Positions 1-8,504 of a stretch of DNA of 24,607 nt are shown here, piece after piece (the first letter of the stretch is position 1; each line of letters begins with the position of its first letter). The stretch is from an uncultured Neisseriaceae bacterium. Lineage in GTDB: Bacteria; Pseudomonadota; Gammaproteobacteria; Burkholderiales; UBA11063. The DNA lies in NCBI GenBank assembly GCA_903891375.1, contig CAITEL010000359.1, forward strand, positions 1-24,607. Reading direction: 5' to 3'. The notes beneath the pieces are model-generated. The model made no database searches and was not told the origin of the DNA. It worked only from the letters and a program-made list of their open reading frames with translations. The position numbers and the translations under genes were made by a program.

Positions 1-336
1 AAGTTCATTTAATTTTTCCGTAATTATTTCATAAGCTATTTTTTTATTCTTTTCCGCTGGAATAATAATTGTACATATATAAAAAATATCAGCAGCAATG
101 GTTGATAAAGTCAAATTTTGAAATAAATTAAACCATATATTTTCATCAGACCTAAAAAAAGTAAATACAACAAAATAAGTTATGCATAAAAATAGGATCA
201 ACAATAAATGGGCTAACTTTCGATGTTCTTTTATAGTATTAAATTTAGATTTTAGCTTGGTTATTTTATTTTTATACTTATGATACCGCTCTGCCTCGCG
301 AAGTACACGAGATTTGTTTGGATCTGTTTTATTCAT
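1..336 (-). CDS. Two-helix membrane protein of the restriction-modification locus, cut by the left edge
   Basis: Reading the minus strand from an ATG at 336 gives 112 open codons to the window edge with no stop. The ATG overlaps the TGA of the KilA-N gene (ATGA, 333-336), which implies translational coupling. The N-terminal ~40 residues are highly charged and probably helical (Lys/Arg/Glu-rich). A hydrophobic segment lies at about residues 43-61, a short polar loop containing RSDEN follows, and a second hydrophobic segment lies at about 75-92. The visible part ends in another charged stretch (PAEKNKK...EKLNEL). There is no signal peptide or lipobox. I do not recognise the family. Its shape, a cytosolic helix plus a two-helix membrane hairpin, resembles small membrane proteins that accompany defence genes (SLATT-like, for example), but that is inference only. 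The C-terminus is missing, so length and topology are open. Confidence 0.7.
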   Translation of the reverse strand, partial: MNKTDPNKSRVLREAERYHKYKNKITKLKSKFNTIKEHRKLAHLLLILFLCITYFVVFTFFRSDENIWFNLFQNLTLSTIAADIFYICTIIIPAEKNKKIAYEIITEKLNEL

Positions 337-1223
337 TCTTTTTCTCGACTAGTCTCAACTTCATCAAGATAAAAGGACTCACTAGTTCTCTTTAACGATT
401 TCATGTAATCATGTTCACCTAAAACACCTATTTGGTACTTGGCAATAGCTAAAAGTTTAATAAATCTATCTTGTTTATTTAATCCAACCTTTATCATTTC
501 AGCATTATGACTTTCTAAATTTGAAAGCACCGCTAATTCGTTTATGCTGGCAAAATCTCGCATATTTTTATTAGCCGTTGCTGAAATATGGTTTGCTTCG
601 CGCCATTGTTTAGCTGTACAGCCAAAAAGTGCAACATTCAATAAGTCAGCCTCTTCAGCATACACAAGCCACTCCACGTCTTTAGAATAGTTAGTAACAG
701 GAATAATATAGCTTTTTACTGCATCAGTGTGTATCAAGTAATTTGCTTTGGATAATATACGTTTTACATTCCACTCCAAATTGTATTGATTGGTTTCAAT
801 TTCCTTAAGTCTTTGATATTCTTTTATTAGATATAATTTGAAGACCGGACTAATTGCAGAGCCAAATTCAAAAGCTATATCTTTGTGAGCATATGTGCCA
901 CCATATCGGCCGGACTTCACATGCATCCCTATGGCATTTGTTTTTTCAACCCATTGACCTGGGCTTAAAACAAAGCTTGGTAAGCCAGCCCCAATTTTAA
1001 AGTGGTCAAATTCGACCACTTTAAAATTTGGGTTATACATTTGTTCCCAAGTGCCAATAAATTCAAGGGTGGAACGATTACGAATCCAGTTTTTAATAAT
1101 ATCAGCAGCTCTACCATTTCCATCTTTGGCTTTAGCCATATCAGTTAAACAGATAAAATCATCATCGTTTACCGAAGCAATAGAGATAGCAATATCTTGC
1201 ACTTGTATAACTTTTGTTATCAT
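333..1223 (-). CDS. KilA-N domain DNA-binding protein associated with a type I restriction-modification locus
   Basis: This 296-residue protein carries a KilA-N-type domain over roughly residues 5-140. Recognisable stretches are the start (IASVNDDDFICLTDMAKAKD), a conserved middle (NPNFKVVEFDHFK, then FVLSPGQWVEKTNAIG) and SGRYGGTYAHKDIAFEFGSA followed by FKLYLIKEYQRLKE. KilA-N is a DNA-binding domain of phage and large-virus proteins, and bacterial versions of this length are common beside type I RM genes. The second half (about 150-290) is helical, with a conserved-looking block at YAEEADLLNVALFG and the following residues. The gene sits 28 nt after hsdM, preceded by AGGA about 11 nt before the ATG, and overlaps the next gene by ATGA, so it is probably co-transcribed with both. 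Its role in the locus (regulator, accessory DNA binder or defence effector) is unknown. A long inverted repeat lies within codons 66-76. Confidence 0.85.
   Translation of the reverse strand: MITKVIQVQDIAISIASVNDDDFICLTDMAKAKDGNGRAADIIKNWIRNRSTLEFIGTWEQMYNPNFKVVEFDHFKIGAGLPSFVLSPGQWVEKTNAIGMHVKSGRYGGTYAHKDIAFEFGSAISPVFKLYLIKEYQRLKEIETNQYNLEWNVKRILSKANYLIHTDAVKSYIIPVTNYSKDVEWLVYAEEADLLNVALFGCTAKQWREANHISATANKNMRDFASINELAVLSNLESHNAEMIKVGLNKQDRFIKLLAIAKYQIGVLGEHDYMKSLKRTSESFYLDEVETSREKE
993..1028. repeat. Perfect 15-bp inverted repeat inside the KilA-N gene
   Basis: The left arm, 993-1007 (AATTTTAAAGTGGTC), is the exact reverse complement of the right arm, 1014-1028 (GACCACTTTAAAATT). They are separated by a 6-nt loop (AAATTC). 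After a single bulged T at 1029, three more G:C pairs can form (1030-1032 with 990-992). It encodes the family-typical peptide NFKVVEFDHFK, so it may be partly a by-product of coding. In mRNA it would still form a stable hairpin. Confidence 0.85.
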
Positions 1224-1251
1224 TTACCGCTTTTTCCTATAGTCATTTTAT

Positions 1252-3309
1252 TTAGACTCCACATACTTCATTTAATAACAGCTGAATTTCACTTGAAAGC
1301 TGTTTTAGTTCTGAATCAATAACAGCCAAATCACGAGGGGGTGTATATTTATAAAAATAACGATTAAATGAAATTTCAAACCCAACTTTATTTTTGTTCC
1401 AATCTATCCACGCATCTGGTACATGTGGCAATACTTCACGTTCAAAATACTCCTGAATGTTAATTTTTTGAGCATCACTATGATAATCCAAACTAATTAG
1501 CGGAATATTCTCACTATCACGTAATTCGCTATCAGCTTCTTGCTTACCATTGCTATCAAAGCAAATTTCACCATTAGGATTTCTTTCGCTACAAGCTTTT
1601 AATAATAATTTAATTTGAGCATCTTTAATTATTAATGATTTTTGTAATTTTGAATCAATAGTTGCTTGTTGTTTTATTGCTTCGGTAAATTCTTGTCTAC
1701 TGCTAAATGTTGTTTCAGATAAACTACCCAATATTTGAATAATGGCTTGTTGTGATTGACTGTCTAATTTAAGAAATGTTTTATCTATTTTGAGTTTATT
1801 TATGGTATCGTAATTTATATTATAAACCAATTTTAGTGGGCGTTCAACTGTGATTGTAGTATAACCAAATTGGTGATTTTCAAATATCTTACAAGTATCA
1901 GACTCTTTAAAATCACAATAAATTTGTGTAATTGTTTTAATATGTTCATTTGATAACTCATTACGTTTACTACCTAAACTTTTACGCATTTTTTGATACA
2001 TAGATGTAGCATGAATCAATTGTACTTTACCGCATCTTTCAGGCGATTTACGGTTAGTAAGTATCCAAATATACGTTGCAATACCTGTATTAAAAAACAT
2101 ATCATTGGGTAATGCTATTAAAGCGTCTAAATAATCATTTTCAATTATCCATTTTCTAATGTCAGACTCACCACTTCCGCTACTCCCTGTAAATAAGGGG
2201 GAACCATTTAAAACTATTCCAATACGCGACCCTGAACTCTGATTACCTGCCGATTTCAATTCACAAGGTTTCATTTTGGAAAGTAAATGCTGTACAAAAA
2301 GCAATTGACCATCTGATATGCGCGGTAACCCAGCTCCAAAACGACCATGCAATCCAAGTTTTTCTTTTTCTGCAGTTATAAAACTTTTGATTTTATTCCA
2401 GTCTACTCCATAGGGTGGATTAGATAACATGTAATCAAATCTGTCTTCAGGGAATGCATCATTTGACAAAGTATTCCCATTAGCAATTTTATTGCGATCT
2501 TTACCCTTAATAAGAATGCTAGCTTTACACATTGCATATGTTTCATCATTAAGCTCTTGACCAAATAGAACTGCGTCGGCATTTGCAGATTTATTGTGTA
2601 GATATTCTTCGGCTAAAACCAGCATCCCCCCAGTACCACAGGTAGGGTCGTAAATTGATTTAGTCGCTCCTTTATCTCGAAGTATTTTATCATCAGGAGC
2701 AAATAAAACATTAATCATTAAATTGACAATTTCGCGTGGCGTAAAATGTTCCCCAGCGGTTTCATTGGACATCTCAGCAAATTTTCTGAGGAGCTCTTCA
2801 TAAAGAATACCCATTGAATAACTATCCACATTATTCGGATGTAAGTCAACTGCATTAAAACATTGAACAACTTTAAATAATAAGTTTTTATCATTTAATT
2901 CGGATATTTTGTCAAGGAATTTGAATTTAATAAAGATTTCGCTAACATTTGATGAGAATTTTTCAATATATTCTTTAAGGTCGGTATAAATTCCTACACT
3001 ATTAGCTTGCATTTTCGCAAAGCTGATATTCGTCTTATTGTGAAAAGGTAATTTTGCTTCTTTGTTTAAAACTCTATTTATTGCTAAATCTGACATTGCA
3101 ATAGCTGGATTAGTAGCCAGAATTTGTTTGTTATCTTTTTCAATGACTAACCACTTTTGATATACTTTATCCCGATTATCATCCAATAAACAATCAAGCC
3201 TTCTTAATACAGTGAAAGGGAGAATAATGCTACCATACTCATTTTGTTTGTAGTCACCTCGTAAAAGCTCTGCTACATCCCATATTAACGCTGATATTGA
3301 TTTATCCAT
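1252..3309 (-). CDS. hsdM: Type I restriction-modification DNA methyltransferase subunit (N6-adenine)
   Basis: HsdM transfers a methyl group from SAM to adenine in the bipartite site chosen by HsdS, as part of a type I RM complex. The N-terminal domain begins with the family-typical IWDVAELLRGDYKQNEYG and ILPFTVLRRLDC. The SAM motif I (DPTCGTGG) is at about residues 221-228 and the catalytic NPPY at about 297-300, preceded by GEHFTPREIVNL. The C-terminal ~200 residues are a family-variable helical tail. At about 685 residues it is full length with no frameshift. I chose the ATG at 3309: a TTG at 3327 adds six residues but has no spaced Shine-Dalgarno, whereas GGAG lies 12 nt before the ATG. 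It is the first gene of a minus-strand operon continuing into the KilA-N gene. HsdS and HsdR are not visible and would have to lie left of the window. Confidence 0.93.
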   Translation of the reverse strand: MDKSISALIWDVAELLRGDYKQNEYGSIILPFTVLRRLDCLLDDNRDKVYQKWLVIEKDNKQILATNPAIAMSDLAINRVLNKEAKLPFHNKTNISFAKMQANSVGIYTDLKEYIEKFSSNVSEIFIKFKFLDKISELNDKNLLFKVVQCFNAVDLHPNNVDSYSMGILYEELLRKFAEMSNETAGEHFTPREIVNLMINVLFAPDDKILRDKGATKSIYDPTCGTGGMLVLAEEYLHNKSANADAVLFGQELNDETYAMCKASILIKGKDRNKIANGNTLSNDAFPEDRFDYMLSNPPYGVDWNKIKSFITAEKEKLGLHGRFGAGLPRISDGQLLFVQHLLSKMKPCELKSAGNQSSGSRIGIVLNGSPLFTGSSGSGESDIRKWIIENDYLDALIALPNDMFFNTGIATYIWILTNRKSPERCGKVQLIHATSMYQKMRKSLGSKRNELSNEHIKTITQIYCDFKESDTCKIFENHQFGYTTITVERPLKLVYNINYDTINKLKIDKTFLKLDSQSQQAIIQILGSLSETTFSSRQEFTEAIKQQATIDSKLQKSLIIKDAQIKLLLKACSERNPNGEICFDSNGKQEADSELRDSENIPLISLDYHSDAQKINIQEYFEREVLPHVPDAWIDWNKNKVGFEISFNRYFYKYTPPRDLAVIDSELKQLSSEIQLLLNEVCGV

Positions 3310-3351
3310 TATTGATATATACTCCAACTCTTAATGTTTATTGAGTTGAGT

Positions 3352-3360
3352 ATTTTAGCA
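3352..3360 (-). promoter_or_regulatory. hsdM: Extended -10 box, probable hsdM promoter
   Basis: On the minus strand the sequence reads TGC-TAAAAT, an extended -10 element (hexamer 3352-3357, TG motif within 3358-3360). Only a poor -35 (TATTCA) lies 17 nt upstream, which is acceptable for an extended -10. Transcription would start near 3345, giving a leader of about 36 nt before the ATG at 3309. Confidence 0.4.
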
Positions 3361-3683
3361 CACATAAATCCGAATGAATACGTTATATTTTTATTTTATT
3401 TAGCACATTATATTCCGAAGATCCCAAAGAAGCAAACATTTAGAACAATATCAAATTTTTCCAAAGATGTATTATTTACATTTTTTAATTTTGAAGGAAT
3501 TTAGATTTGGCTCTATGTGGGCTTCAGGTTTTTTTACCAAAATATTCCTGAAGGAGCTAAACGTAAATGGAATGATTGGAATGGCGCTTATTAATTGTTC
3601 CTATGTTAAGGCGAATTATTAAATTTAATTAGAAAAGACTCATTAAGTGTTTGTATTGATACATTTAAACCGAATTAATAAGG

Positions 3684-3689
3684 TATAAT
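3684..3689 (+). promoter_or_regulatory. Consensus -10 box upstream of the export operon
   Basis: A perfect TATAAT lies 20-25 nt before the ATG at 3709. No good -35 exists at 16-18 nt spacing (the hexamer at 17 nt is ACATTT). A TTGATA lies 22 nt upstream, which is too far for normal sigma-70 spacing. The promoter may be weak or activator-dependent. Confidence 0.4.
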
Positions 3690-3708
3690 ATAGTGTTAAA
3701 CATGTTAA

Positions 3709-5373
3709 ATGGTGAGTCAGATGAATCTAAGGCTAATGATTAATTTAATAATACTGTCGATTATGGTTGGTGGCGTAGGGATGCTTTTCCCTGCACTAAG
3801 TTCCACTTATATTCCGTACTACGGTAGTATTGCTAAACATATAATGCTTACAAATAACTGGGCAGATTTGATACAGTCTGGGCACGATTGGTTAGATAAA
3901 CCACATTTACCATTTTGGATAACAGCATTTTTCTTTAAAATATTTGGTATAAATTCTTTTGCGTATATTTTTCCAGGTTTTTTATTTAATTTATTGGGGG
4001 CAACTTATACGTATAAATTAGCACGTGTATGGTATGATAAAAGAGTTGCGCTGTTATCTGTTTTATTTTATGTAACGAGTTTACATCTTCTGCAGTCAGC
4101 TATTGATGTTAGGGCAGAGGCGTATCTACTTGGTGAAATAATGCCAGCTTGTTATTATTTTCTTAAATTTGATCGTAATCCAAAATTAAAATACATGCTT
4201 TGGGGTGCATTATTCAGCGGTTTAGCCATGATGACCAAAGGGGTCTTTGTTTTAGTAACTATTTGTAGTGGGTTGGTTTGTTTATGGATATACAAACGTC
4301 AATGGCAAAATTTTGTTAAAATTAAATGGTGGATTGCCATAATCATATCTTTTATATTTGTTACCCCAGAATTAATTGCGCTATATTTACAGTTTGATAT
4401 GCATCCTGAAAAAATTGTTTTTGGGATGTCTGGTGTATCAGGGATTCGGTGGTTTTTTTGGGATAGTCAATTTGGTAGATTCTTTAATACTGGTCCAATT
4501 ATGTCAACCAACCCACCACCATTTCATTGGTTATTTTTTGTCCACACGTTTTTATGGGCATTTTTACCATGGTGGCCAATGTTTTTTGGCGCTATGTGGC
4601 GATTAATTCGCCATTTCTGGACAAAAGTTCAATTGCATGATGCGAGTGTTTATTTGTTTGCTTCGTTTTTTGTTACTTTTGCTCTTTTTAGTGCAACTTC
4701 TTTTCAGGTAGATCATTACACCAATATAATTTTTCCATTTGCTGCTATTCTTTGTGCTAAATGGTTTGATGAAATTTGCTTAGCAGGTAAAAAGAGTGGA
4801 AAAATAATTTATTACATTGAACTAATAATCAGTTTATTGTTGTTAGTTATAGTGTTTATTGCAGATTTGATTGTTTTTAATGGAGTTATTCTTTATTTAT
4901 TTTTTGTTTTAGTGCTTATAAATTTAATTACTATGGTTATCTTACGTAATTGGGATATAGCTAAAAAAACAATTATATTTCCTGTGATATCTATTCTTAC
5001 TGTTTTTGTATTTGCGATGTGTGTTAATGGTCTTGCATATGTTAAATACGATGCTGGTTACCAAATTGCTAAATATCTAAATAAAGAAGAGCATATGGAA
5101 GTGGTTGGGTATAAAATTGATTTAATGAGTTTAGATTTGTATAGTGTAAACAAGTATATTTCAGTTGAAAACTTGGATGAATTAAATGAAAAAAATTCGT
5201 CTGTGTATTTGGTAACTAATAAAATCAATGCAGATGATGTGTATAAGAAATACCCTCAGGCGATGGTAGTTAATAAGGTGTCGGGTTGTAGTATTGAAAC
5301 TTTTCTGGGGAACGTAGTTAATCAGGGTAAGTTGAAAGAACGATTAGATAGTTACGTAATATTGAAAATTTAA
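3709..5373 (+). CDS. ArnT-like GT-C glycosyltransferase (GT39/GT83 superfamily membrane protein)
   Basis: A polytopic inner-membrane protein of 554 residues, close to the length of ArnT (about 550). ArnT-like enzymes transfer a sugar from a polyprenyl-phosphate carrier to lipid A or another periplasmic acceptor. The N-terminus has a first transmembrane helix (about 9-30), then a periplasmic loop leading to WLDKPHLPFW (about 61-70), the family hallmark after the first loop. Many hydrophobic helices follow to about residue 455, then a soluble C-terminal domain of about 100 residues. The acidic residue that normally opens the first loop (the D of DEARYAE in ArnT) is not seen: the aligned stretch is STYIPYYGSIAKH. 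The start could instead be the ATG at 3721, which has GGTGAG 4 nt upstream; ATG 3709 has no clear ribosome site. It is first in an operon with RND, MFP and MFS genes. No arnBCAD genes are present, so donor and acceptor are unknown. Confidence 0.8.
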   Translation: MVSQMNLRLMINLIILSIMVGGVGMLFPALSSTYIPYYGSIAKHIMLTNNWADLIQSGHDWLDKPHLPFWITAFFFKIFGINSFAYIFPGFLFNLLGATYTYKLARVWYDKRVALLSVLFYVTSLHLLQSAIDVRAEAYLLGEIMPACYYFLKFDRNPKLKYMLWGALFSGLAMMTKGVFVLVTICSGLVCLWIYKRQWQNFVKIKWWIAIIISFIFVTPELIALYLQFDMHPEKIVFGMSGVSGIRWFFWDSQFGRFFNTGPIMSTNPPPFHWLFFVHTFLWAFLPWWPMFFGAMWRLIRHFWTKVQLHDASVYLFASFFVTFALFSATSFQVDHYTNIIFPFAAILCAKWFDEICLAGKKSGKIIYYIELIISLLLLVIVFIADLIVFNGVILYLFFVLVLINLITMVILRNWDIAKKTIIFPVISILTVFVFAMCVNGLAYVKYDAGYQIAKYLNKEEHMEVVGYKIDLMSLDLYSVNKYISVENLDELNEKNSSVYLVTNKINADDVYKKYPQAMVVNKVSGCSIETFLGNVVNQGKLKERLDSYVILKI

Positions 5374-5394
5374 ATTAGTGGACGGAATAAAATT

Positions 5395-8300
5395 GTGTGG
5401 TTGACTAGAGTATCGATAAAAAATCCGTATTTCGCTACGGTAATGATGTTGGCAATTCTTTTACTTGGTATTATATCCTTGGGTAAAATATCAGTTGAGG
5501 AATTCCCTAATGTTAAATTTCCTGTGGTCGTAGTTAATACGGCTTATAAAGGTGCATCGCCAGAAGTTGTTGAAACTGAGGTGTCTAAACCAATAGAAGA
5601 AGCGGTCTATACATTAAATGGAATTAAAGAAGTTAGGTCATATTCATTTGAGGGTCAATCGTGGGTGGTTGCTGAATTTAATCTTGATGTAGATCCAGCG
5701 TTGGCACTCCAAGATACTAGGGATAAAGTATCAAATATTGCATCTACTTTTCGCAAGGATATAGATAACCCAACCGTTTCAAAGGTTAATATGCAAGATA
5801 ATCCTATTATGATTATCGCTGTTGGTTCAAAAAGTATACCATTACGGGAAGTAACCGATTGGGTTAACCAAGTAGCAAAAAAACGGTTGCAAATGATTTC
5901 AGGTGTTGGTGATGTAAAAATTGTAGGTGGAATAACACGACAAGTAAGGATTAATATTGAACCTTATAGATTACAGGCTTTGGGGTTATCGGTAGCTCAA
6001 GTAAATGAAGCTATAACTAATGCGAATAATAATTATCCTGCAGGAGATATAAAAACCAAAGATAAAAACATTAGTGTAAGATTGAATGGCAAGTTACAAA
6101 CCCCAAAAGATTTTGCAAATATTGTTATTACTTCTCGTAATTCCGTACCGATTCGAATCTCAGATATAGCCACAGTGGTTGATGGACAGGATGAATATGC
6201 GAGTATGTCAATCATCAATGGTAAACCATCAGTCGGTGTTGAAATCCGACAAACTGATAGTGCTAATGTGGTGGATGTAGCGAGTAGTGTTGAAACAACG
6301 TTAAATGCATTAAGAAAAATAGCACCAGTTGGTACAGATATTTTTGTTACGTTTGATCAAAGTAAATCAGTTAAATCATCGTTAGATAATATCAAAAGTA
6401 CACTTGTAGAGGGTGCATTATTGACTATTACTATAGTTTTTATTTTTTTGAAATCGTGGCGTTCAACGATAATTACAGGTTTAACATTACCGATAGCTCT
6501 AGTTGGAACGATTGCAGCTATATATGCGTGCGGGTTTACGTTAAATATGATGTCATTAATGGCGTTGTCGTTATCGGTAGGGTTATTAATTGATGATGCT
6601 ATTGTGGTGCGTGAAAATATCGTTAGACACTTGCATATGGGTAAAGGTCATGTGAATGCTTCGTTAGAGGGAACCAAAGAAATAGGGATGGCGGTTTTTT
6701 CAACTACTCTCACATTAGTTGCAGTATTTTTGCCTGTTGGACTGATGCGAGGAATCATCGGTAAGTTTTTCTTTCAATTTGGTATAACGGTAGTAGTGGC
6801 AGTTTTAATTTCTCTTTTGGTTAGTTTTACGCTAGACCCGATGTTATCCAGTATCTGGCATGAACCACAAGATGGTGGCTGGATTAGAAAGTCATTTTTG
6901 GGTAGATGGCTAGATAAATTTGAATTATTTTTTAATAAACTCACTGTATTTTATGAGAAGTTTATTCGGTTATCACTACGTTTTAAAAAAAGCACGTTAT
7001 TTGTATCGTTAATGTTATTGATTGGTAGTTTTATGCTAGTACCAATGATTGGTGGCGAATTTATGCCCCAGACAGATACAGGGCAATATTCAGTTCAGTT
7101 TAAGACAGAAGTTGGTACCAATATTAATTATACAAATAGTAAGGCACAACAAGTTAATAAAATTCTTATGGCAGAGATTCCAGAAATCATTAATATATCC
7201 ACATCTATTGCAGGCTCTTGGGGTGATGGTAGCAATAATGCACAGATCACTTTAGATGTCGGTAGTAAGCTACATAGAGTTAGGAGTATAACTCAGATAA
7301 TGGCGAAGACTAGACAAGTATTGGCTACGGTTGGTGGTATAGAAATCAAGAGTATTTCACCATTAGGTTCACCAGGAGGAGATAATTCACCTATTTATAT
7401 AAACATTAATGGCAATGATATAGGCATTCTTAAAGAAATTTCTAATGGTATAATGGAAAAAGTAAAAAAAATAAAAGGAGTAACAGATCTAAACAGTTCT
7501 TTTCAAAATGAAGATCCTGCATTTAATATCAATGTTAATCGTGATATTGCTAGTGATTTAGGAATTAATTTGTCGGATGTAGGAACCACGCTATCTACAT
7601 TATTTGCAGGGAATAAAGTAAGTACTTGGGAGGATCCAAATAATGGGCAAAATTATGATGTGGTAGTGCAAGTTCCAGAGTATATCCGAAGCCTAAATGT
7701 ATTAGATCTATTAAAGGTGTCTAGCAATAAAATTAATAGTGATGGTACTAGCCAAATGGTTCCATTATCTACAATTGCAGCGGTAGACAAAGGCTTTTCA
7801 CCACGTGAATTGGACCATTATAATTTAAAAAGAAAAATTTCAATACTAGGGAATATCGTTGGCGCTGATAATCAGGCAGTATTTACACAAATCCAGAAGG
7901 TGTTAGATAATTTCAAATTACCACCAGGATACGATGTTACACAAAATGGTGCGAATGAAGATATGAATACATCATTTTTTTATGCAGTATCAGCATTAAT
8001 GACAGGGGTGATTTTTATCTATATGATTTTAACAGCACAATTTAGAAGTTTTATTTTACCATTGGTTATAATGGTTGCGTTACCGCTATCATTTGTTGGT
8101 GTATTTGTGGCTTTATTATTGTTTGGCAGTACGCTAAATATGTTTTCAATTATTGGTATTATAATGTTAATGGGGCTTTCGACTAAAAATGGTATTTTAT
8201 TGGTTGATTTTATAAATCAACGAATAAATGAGGGGGCTAACCAATTAGATGCTATTGTAGAAGCTGGAAAAGTCAGACTTCGGCCTATTATTATGACAAC

Positions 8301-8496
8301 ATTAGCCATGATATTTGGGATGTTGCCATTAGCTTTGTCAAGTGGTGATAGCTCGGAGGTAAGAAAACCTATGGCATATGCAATAATAGGTGGTATGACG
8401 ACATCTACATTACTAACTCTTATAATTGTACCAGTAGTGTATGTGTATATGGACAAATTAAGCAAATACTTAAAAAAATTATTTAAAAAAAATTGA
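5395..8496 (+). CDS. RND-family multidrug efflux transporter (HAE1/AcrB type)
   Basis: Proton-driven inner-membrane efflux pump of 1033 residues, normal for AcrB-like proteins. It has the standard architecture: TM1 near the N-terminus, a first large periplasmic domain (about 30-330), TM2-6, a second periplasmic domain (about 555-860), then TM8-12. The proton-relay residues are present: LLIDDAIVVREN with D400-D401 in TM4, and TKNGILLVDF with K931 in TM10. The order of conserved blocks (FPNVKFPVV, RLRPIIMTTLAMIFG) matches hydrophobe/amphiphile exporters rather than metal pumps. It starts at GTG 5395, with GGA about 9 nt upstream, 21 nt after the glycosyltransferase. Its adaptor gene follows 8 nt downstream, the reverse of the usual adaptor-then-pump order. 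No outer-membrane channel is encoded nearby, so it probably borrows a TolC-like protein encoded elsewhere. Substrate cannot be told. Confidence 0.93.
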   Translation: MWLTRVSIKNPYFATVMMLAILLLGIISLGKISVEEFPNVKFPVVVVNTAYKGASPEVVETEVSKPIEEAVYTLNGIKEVRSYSFEGQSWVVAEFNLDVDPALALQDTRDKVSNIASTFRKDIDNPTVSKVNMQDNPIMIIAVGSKSIPLREVTDWVNQVAKKRLQMISGVGDVKIVGGITRQVRINIEPYRLQALGLSVAQVNEAITNANNNYPAGDIKTKDKNISVRLNGKLQTPKDFANIVITSRNSVPIRISDIATVVDGQDEYASMSIINGKPSVGVEIRQTDSANVVDVASSVETTLNALRKIAPVGTDIFVTFDQSKSVKSSLDNIKSTLVEGALLTITIVFIFLKSWRSTIITGLTLPIALVGTIAAIYACGFTLNMMSLMALSLSVGLLIDDAIVVRENIVRHLHMGKGHVNASLEGTKEIGMAVFSTTLTLVAVFLPVGLMRGIIGKFFFQFGITVVVAVLISLLVSFTLDPMLSSIWHEPQDGGWIRKSFLGRWLDKFELFFNKLTVFYEKFIRLSLRFKKSTLFVSLMLLIGSFMLVPMIGGEFMPQTDTGQYSVQFKTEVGTNINYTNSKAQQVNKILMAEIPEIINISTSIAGSWGDGSNNAQITLDVGSKLHRVRSITQIMAKTRQVLATVGGIEIKSISPLGSPGGDNSPIYININGNDIGILKEISNGIMEKVKKIKGVTDLNSSFQNEDPAFNINVNRDIASDLGINLSDVGTTLSTLFAGNKVSTWEDPNNGQNYDVVVQVPEYIRSLNVLDLLKVSSNKINSDGTSQMVPLSTIAAVDKGFSPRELDHYNLKRKISILGNIVGADNQAVFTQIQKVLDNFKLPPGYDVTQNGANEDMNTSFFYAVSALMTGVIFIYMILTAQFRSFILPLVIMVALPLSFVGVFVALLLFGSTLNMFSIIGIIMLMGLSTKNGILLVDFINQRINEGANQLDAIVEAGKVRLRPIIMTTLAMIFGMLPLALSSGDSSEVRKPMAYAIIGGMTTSTLLTLIIVPVVYVYMDKLSKYLKKLFKKN

Positions 8497-8500
8497 GGTG
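8495..8500 (+). promoter_or_regulatory. Shine-Dalgarno GAGGTG that fixes the TTG start of the adaptor gene
   Basis: GAGGTG overlaps the TGA of the RND gene and lies 4 nt before TTG 8505. It is the strongest ribosome site in this operon. It supports the TTG over any downstream ATG, since those would remove the membrane anchor. Confidence 0.6.
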
Positions 8501-8504
8501 AGAC

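Larger units (their letters stand above)
3328..3708. other. Intergenic junction between RM locus and export operon, possible gene remnant
   Basis: This 381-nt gap has no confident gene. One plus-strand frame is open from 3404 to a TAA at 3620-3622 (about 72 codons, with internal ATGs at 3467 and 3515). A second frame just after it ends in PEGAKRKWNDWNGAY and a TAA. I recognise neither; together they look like the frameshifted tail of a lost gene, but that is inference. It also holds a 9-bp direct repeat TTTAGCACA (3354-3362 and 3399-3407) and a 7-bp inverted repeat (CTTCAGG 3522-3528, CCTGAAG 3547-3553). Divergent promoter elements lie at its two ends. Confidence 0.4.

Noticed and set aside
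3310..3327. hsdM starting at TTG 3327
   Set aside because: It adds six residues not typical of the family start and lacks a spaced ribosome site. The ATG at 3309 begins right before the conserved N-terminal domain.
3522..3553. CTTCAGG...CCTGAAG hairpin as a Rho-independent terminator
   Set aside because: The stem is only 7 bp with an 18-nt loop and no T-run follows on either strand. No gene ends just before it on the plus strand.
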